DNA from: Chrysophaeum taylorii
Lineage: Eukaryota > Sar > Pelagophyceae > Pelagomonadales > Pelagomonadaceae
Reading direction: 5' to 3'
Assembly: GCA_029834535.1 (NCBI GenBank)
Contig: JAQMWT010000344.1
Coordinates: 676,549 to 740,548 of the forward strand
Length of the DNA stretch: 64,000 nucleotides
Shown: piece by piece, positions 59,174 to 64,000 of the stretch
Numbering within the stretch: the stretch's first letter is position 1
Layout: the number at the start of each line of letters is the position of its first letter
The notes under the pieces: generated by a model
The model's database searches: none
What the model saw: only the letters and a program-made list of their open reading frames with translations
Told to the model about the DNA's origin: nothing
Program-made: the position numbers and the translations under genes

Positions 59174-61189
59174 ACCATCCAGATTTCCAAGATTCTGGAA
59201 GCCAACCCTACTGCCAACATCGAAGAGGCGATTAAGAAGGAGAAGGGAAAGGATCGCGCACCACGGATGAGGAGAGAGCAGCAGCAGCAGAGGCAGCAGT
59301 TGCAGCCAGTCCAACGAGTTGGTTATGTTACTGACTCGGGAGTTGGAACCTGGCTACCACAGGGGATAGATAACCATACGCGTCAAGCAATTGCGACGTG
59401 CCCCAGTTGCGGCCGGCATGGTAGTTTTAACCACGACAACGGTGTGTGTCCAGTGCCGGACAATCCCTTGAGGAAGAGGCGTGCTGCTCAGACGTTGACG
59501 AATGCGGGTTTTCCAGCAACGCCAGAGGGACAGGAGCAATACCGACGGACGCTTTTAGCTGCAGCAGGACAGGCTTCAGTGACTCAGCTAGCGCCGCGCG
59601 TTGTGCAACAGCCGCAGGTGGTCTACACAGCAGCACAGGTGCCAGGTGCAGGTCAACAGCAGCTGGTTGCAGGCACTCAACAGCGTTTGGTTGCAGGCTC
59701 TCAACAACAGGTGGTCCGAAGGCAGCCCGCGGTGCAGCGGACCGCTCAGACCTCGGTGCGCCTGGAGGATCTGACTACGGCACTCAACACGATGAACTTG
59801 ATTCGTCGGGCACAGCAGACGGCTCCACCGGGTAGAGGGCAACAGTCTCAGAGAGCGAACCCTACCCAGCGTAATGATGGTGTCGCCGCTCAGTGGCTTG
59901 AAGTGCTTGGCGAAGATCAGGATGACACTAAGCGAGCGGAATACTGCACTGTGCAGTATTCTGAGCTTATGGAGGGCAACGTGTATGACGATGACGAGGT
60001 TGGGGGCGATGATGGTAGCTTCTCTGCAGAAGGCTATTCCCCTGGTGACCTCATAGAACCTCCTTCCTTTTTGGTCATCACTGAAGATGCATAGGTGGAG
60101 GAGCAGGAGCAAAGTACCGAAGTGACTGGAGTTGCATCTAGAGTTCTCTCGGAAGACGAAGATAATCGTGACGAATTGGGGTATACGATTGTTCGTGCGG
60201 GACAAGATACCTTGGTTGCCATGGATATAGTGCTACCGAGGGACGACTGTGCCGAGCGTTATGCCGCTCACCCTTCCATCTCTTCGGATTTCGAGAGTTT
60301 CTGCCCTCAGACTGCGTTGAATACCACTCAGGATCCCGACCATCGTGAAAATAAAACCGTAAGGTAAGATGGCACGAGATCCGCCTCTTTGACGTATGTG
60401 CCTGTGGGTATCTCTTCGCTAGATGGTTCGAAATATTCCATCATCGCTGCCGGTTTGGATGGCATGGCTGATTCCCCCTACATCAATCACCGCTTGTATC
60501 GCAAACTTGATCGTGACGGCAAAATCATCTATCGTCAGCCACTCCCTACGATTCGTACTCTAAATGGGTCAGGAGGTTCGGGAGCTGCTATTCGAGAATG
60601 GGTCATCCTCCGGATCTCCTTGGTGCCGACGACATCCATGCTGCTCATGTTCTTCGTTGGTCAAACGAATGGGCAGTTACTATTAGGAGCACGAGAATTA
60701 CGACTCTTGGGTACGATTTTGGATTATGCGACAGAGAGAGCTACTTTTCGGCGTTCTGAAGTGACCATTGGAGCTCTTAAGAATCGGATTTCCGCCTCGC
60801 CACAAGACCAGCATGGAATTGTCCTTTACAATGATGCATTCGATGCGACTCCGCAGGTAGTGCAGATGTTCCCGACAGCTAAGCTTGCTGTGCAATACGG
60901 AAATATCCAAACTTGGACGCCAGTTGGTAAACCGTTGAGTTATGACAGTCTATTGCGCTCTATTCGTATCAGAGCGAGTCACCATCACGTTCCTCCCGGT
61001 GATCAGACTGCTGGAAAAGCGGAAGACCAACTTGAATGCCCTGCAGACGAAGAAGATATCATCCCTCATTTCGCGTACGTGACGAGTACTCGATTTCTTC
61101 TTCCAAGCCAACCGTACTTCTTGGAGATGGAGTGCGATGTGCCGCTGGAAAAGGGTCACGTATTCCGACCTCATCGGTCACTCCTCTAA
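59171..61189 (+). pseudogene. Retrotransposon gag C-terminus with zinc knuckle, and retropepsin-like protease (broken)
   Basis: A single frame (second frame relative to gag) carries this part with in-frame stops at 60092, 60365 and 61187. There is a variant zinc knuckle, CPSCGRHGSFNHDNGVC (C-x2-C-x7-H-x4-C), then a long Gln/Val-rich linker (59280-59840) with two LVAG(T/S)QQ repeats. The aspartyl protease part follows about 60395-60750: the active-site loop reads GLDGMADSPYIN where LD(T/S)GA is usual, and LLLGARELRLLGTILDYATE matches the second half of the retropepsin fold. Catalytic Asp is present but the following Thr/Ser-Gly is lost. Confidence 0.7.
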
Positions 61190-62370
61190 GATCTCCGCCT
61201 TGTACCTGGCTCCTATTCATCGTATTGCGCTGGCGAGCCCAACGAAGTTCGTGTGGCTGTGGAGCACATTGGTGACGAACCCATTGGTATCGACCCCGAA
61301 GTCCCGGTGGTCGAAGGCGAGATCATGCCGCATGAAGGATGTGTCAACATGCAGCTAGAAGCCACTGATGACGTGTGTCATGCCACTCTTACGGCGACTG
61401 TTGACGACGATGAAGTCGAGGAGGATGTCTTGAGTGACAGACCTCCTCCTCAGCCACCTCCAGATGAAGAAGTGAAAAAAACACCAGAAATGGAGATGGA
61501 GGCGACTGCTAAGGAGCTGCTATCTAAGCACGCCTCCTTGGTTTGGATACCCATCACCTACACCTTTGTCGTCGTCTACTTTGCTGGCGCTGGAGGATCA
61601 ACGTTGGGTATCCGGCGATGCAATGAGCTATATGGCAGTTCATTTCGCATTGTCCTGGCTTTGGATGCTTGTCCTCAAGCCCGAGCCACCTTTGAGCTCA
61701 ATTTTCCGAAGATTCCCTATGTTTTGCATGAATTGGGAAATCTCATCGTCGTCCATACGACTTGGTGTTGTCGTATTTACATTCAGATTTTTGAAGCATT
61801 CTTATTTTCACGCCAGTCCGCCGTGTATCTATGGATCGACTGCCAATTTGCACTACAGGGACGCACGCAAGGGCGCTACTATTACTTTTGGTCCTGCGTC
61901 ATTTACGCACCTTATGTGATTGGACGATGGACGCTCGCAGGAACCATCAGTGATCCCTTTTGTGCATCACCAATTTTATGTACCGCGTATTGTCGATTTC
62001 TATAGTATCACACCAGAGTTGCTGTGCTCGCGCACGCGCCTACTTGCGTGCAATGTTCGCTTGAACCTGCCTTTATTATCGCGTACCACCGAATTTAATG
62101 GACCGTTTTGGGCCAGCGTTGATTTCGGTGGTCACCCGCTCATAGTATAGTTCATCATCTACGCGCCCGGCTATCGGCCCTGCCTTCACGGTGACGCGAA
62201 TAAGCTCCACCTAGGACCTCATTTCTCGAACACCCGTCCACTCACGTTGCAGATGCACCAAATTATGACCGTTCCTGTTGTGGTGTGGCAATACAGTTTC
62301 TCAGAGACAGCAGCTATGAAGATGCTTGCAAGTGCCACCCGCGACTATGACGCGGATTGATCGAAAGCAG
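61190..62370 (+). pseudogene. C5-cytosine DNA methyltransferase domain inside the retrotransposon (broken)
   Basis: The same frame as the protease runs through an acidic linker into motif I, YFAGAGGSTLGIRRCNELYG, and motif II, IVLALDACPQARATFELNFP (about 61583-61710). A frameshift near 61720-61790 moves to the third frame, which has motif IV FHASPPCIYGSTAN (about 61805), with the catalytic Cys in PPC. Then comes a stop at 61917, a motif VIII-like CSRTRLLACNVRL (about 62025) and a stop at 62148. A further shift leads to RPLTLQMHQIMTVP and SETAAMKMLASATRDYD (about 62235-62358), plausible motif IX/X remnants. Family knowledge: such enzymes transfer methyl from S-adenosylmethionine to cytosine C5. 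The domain sits between protease and reverse transcriptase. The order of motifs makes the identification strong; activity of this copy is impossible as read. Confidence 0.8.
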
Positions 62371-64000
62371 CAGTGCAATCGTTTGACCCTTCACTTCGAA
62401 ATTTGGGTAAGTTGCGGAATATTGCGACGACTACGCTAGCCCAACCTGATCACCATATTCTACGGTTTTCACCTTTGCTGTAGAGTCGCGCATTCCAACG
62501 CTCGACCCTGCCACACGAAGTGTGTCATGGATTGCGCCCGATGAACTCTATTCTCCTGCGAGTCCTGCACCATCCAGCTGCTGCCCCACCACCCCGCCAC
62601 CACCTTCAGTTATCGTCGTGAACGGCTTCATCTTTAGGGGCACCGTCGCACTGCTGTTATGCAGAGCAACCAGTTGATAACCAGCCCTCCCAACTGCTGA
62701 AGAAGAAGGCACCGCGAAAGAGCGACCAGCGTATTTCAATACGCGTACGACGTCCCGTGGGCGGACGCGCCTCACGACGAACATGGTCAACCTTACCGGT
62801 GATTCCTCATTTAGCGGGTCAGAGAGCATGCAGGTCATCCCTCCGACCGTCGCGCAGGTCGAAGAGGTGATGACTGAATTGGGTATTACAGAGCATCCTG
62901 CTTAGATGATGACGAGAAGCTGATGATGAAGCATTTAATCTCGTATTCGTGGGCATTTTTCGATGATGTGATGAGACCTGTTTTACCTGAAGTGACGCTC
63001 CGGTTCAAAGAAGAGAACCTGACTCGCGTCAAACCCTCGCCATATGGTTGTCGAAAGAAAGACTGAATGTTTGCGGATGCAGATTGAAGCATGGACCCGA
63101 GCACTCGTCGTCCCATGCCCCTCCAGGGTTTCCCTATTTTGATGTTGCCTAAGAAAGGTGCTGAGCCTGGCACTTCCATCGCTTATGCCAGGCTGTCGAC
63201 CTACGGCGCTCAATGCATTGTCAAGGATGATAGCTGGCCGAGGTGAGCATGGTTGACGCGTTGATGTTTCTCATCGACGTTTTGTCGTTCCAGTTTGATA
63301 TTCGCTTGGGCTATTCAATTTACGATTGTCGCCGATTTACATGTGTCACCTTCACGTCCGAGTTGCCACGCGTCTACCTTGGGAGTCTGAACCAGGCCAA
63401 AGTCTTGTTTCACGCCAGTTGAACACTTGACTGAAGTCGTACTGGCTATCCGTGATCTCATATATCAATGATTATGGCTTCGTTGGTCACGCAGATATTA
63501 AACATCAATTGCGGCAGTCTCGTGTTATTCCCCATCTCGTTCTTACGGCAATACGGCACCAAGATCAAGATATTCATTTACTTTCTAAAAACAGTTATTG
63601 AGTTTGGTCATCAATCACCTGTTCCACTCTTCCGTCACTGCAGGCCTTGCTTCATCAACGACATGCTAATTTCCAGCACTCGTCGGATGCTGACCCCATG
63701 CGCGCGGTTCTTCTGAATGGCAGTCTTTGCCGGCGTTATGGGTGAATCTTTGTTGTGCCAGAATTATGACAACTGACGCTGCCGGACGTGAAATTCAAGT
63801 CGCTGCCCACGTCGATTGATGCCATCACGGAGGCTATTTTTCACTTCGAAGCGCCTCATCCTGATCGCCTGTTACCTTTTGCATTCACCGATGCCTATAT
63901 GGTTGCGCTTACTTATTTAAATGCGATGGTAGGACGTAGTATGGAAGAATCGAATACAGAGATCGTCGAGAGTAATACGTAACTGAACGAAGTACATCGA
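62371..64000 (+). pseudogene. Degraded reverse transcriptase region of the retrotransposon
   Basis: No long frame remains, but scraps in order match a Ty3/gypsy-like reverse transcriptase: FFDDVMRPVLPEVTLRFKEE, then FPILMLPKKGAEPG with ARLSTYGAQCIVKDDSWPR (about 63110-63240; compare the PxxLVxKKDG...DYRxLN...DxYPLP pattern), then DVLSFQFDIRLGYSIYDC (about 63275-63330; compare the LDLxSGYxQ motif). The YxDD box cannot be recognised. 62371-62930 is a linker with no clear domain. Later frames (63788-63982) look helical but unplaceable. Confidence is moderate because every motif is altered. Confidence 0.5.

Larger units (their letters stand above)
57301..64000 (+). mobile_element. Decayed LTR-type retrotransposon encoding a C5-DNA methyltransferase (continues past right edge)
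   Basis: In order on the plus strand: a leader/LTR-like region (57301-57740) with hairpins and a TTATAAG box at about 57560; gag from 57792; zinc knuckle and retropepsin-like region to 61189; a C5-cytosine methyltransferase (about 61560-62370); and a degraded Ty3/gypsy-like reverse transcriptase (about 62940 to the edge). Gag to methyltransferase motif I lies mostly in two frames, broken by single stops and shifts, so the copy is dead but not ancient. Codon use and GC are lower than in the host genes. Neither the 5' boundary nor a second LTR can be shown, because the element leaves the window. Protease-before-RT order is certain; the integrase position is unseen, so the Ty3/gypsy assignment is inference. 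Confidence 0.8.

Overview
This is nuclear DNA from a eukaryote, most likely a photosynthetic stramenopile (a pelagophyte-like microalga would fit; the taxon is inference, not proven). The evidence is: large intronless genes for eukaryote-specific proteins (RPB6, Strawberry notch helicase, RCC2-like, COMM domain, FKBP-TPR, MAP3K-like kinase); strongly GC-rich coding sequence set in AT-richer, microsatellite-laden spacers; and two amino-terminal presequences of the signal-peptide-plus-transit type used for complex plastids (pyruvate kinase and dihydroxy-acid dehydratase). Genes lie on both strands, often as tight divergent or convergent pairs. Where introns can be deduced they are tiny (42-61 nt).

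Layout. 0-4.5 kb: a divergent pair of dimethylglycine/sarcosine-dehydrogenase-type flavoenzymes. The right-hand one is fused to a complete Rieske oxygenase, which suggests a methylamine (glycine betaine or choline) module. 5.7-16.2 kb: an IQ/coiled-coil membrane protein, a Strawberry notch helicase, a methyltransferase fused to a 2-oxoglutarate dioxygenase, a small basic protein and a large SAM/PA-like protein. 17.7-22.9 kb: RPB6, then a long inverted repeat, then a tandemly duplicated cPLA2-type phospholipase with an internal FYVE zinc finger. The first copy is truncated and frameshifted. 22.9-25.7 kb: spacer with a deduced two-exon mini-gene, an orphan possible retroelement fragment and a minisatellite. 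25.8-34.9 kb: a cyclic-nucleotide-gated type K+ channel, a PqqL-like M16 zinc peptidase, a striking minisatellite and a plastid pyruvate kinase. 35-41 kb: mostly gene-poor, containing one MAP3K-like kinase. 41.2-51 kb: a compact cluster (GEN/XPG-like nuclease, FKBP-TPR, COMMD, RCC2-like, PH plus multi-membrane-hairpin protein). 52.2-54.2 kb: dihydroxy-acid dehydratase in five exons.

57.3 kb to the right edge: a decayed LTR-type retrotransposon with Gag, zinc knuckle and retropepsin, followed by a C5-cytosine DNA methyltransferase and then a degraded reverse transcriptase. The methyltransferase placed between protease and reverse transcriptase is the most unusual thing in the window. The betaine-type fusion enzyme and the FYVE-in-phospholipase are the next most interesting.

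Start codons were chosen as the first in-frame ATG; several longer open frames begin only with GTG or TTG and were trimmed.
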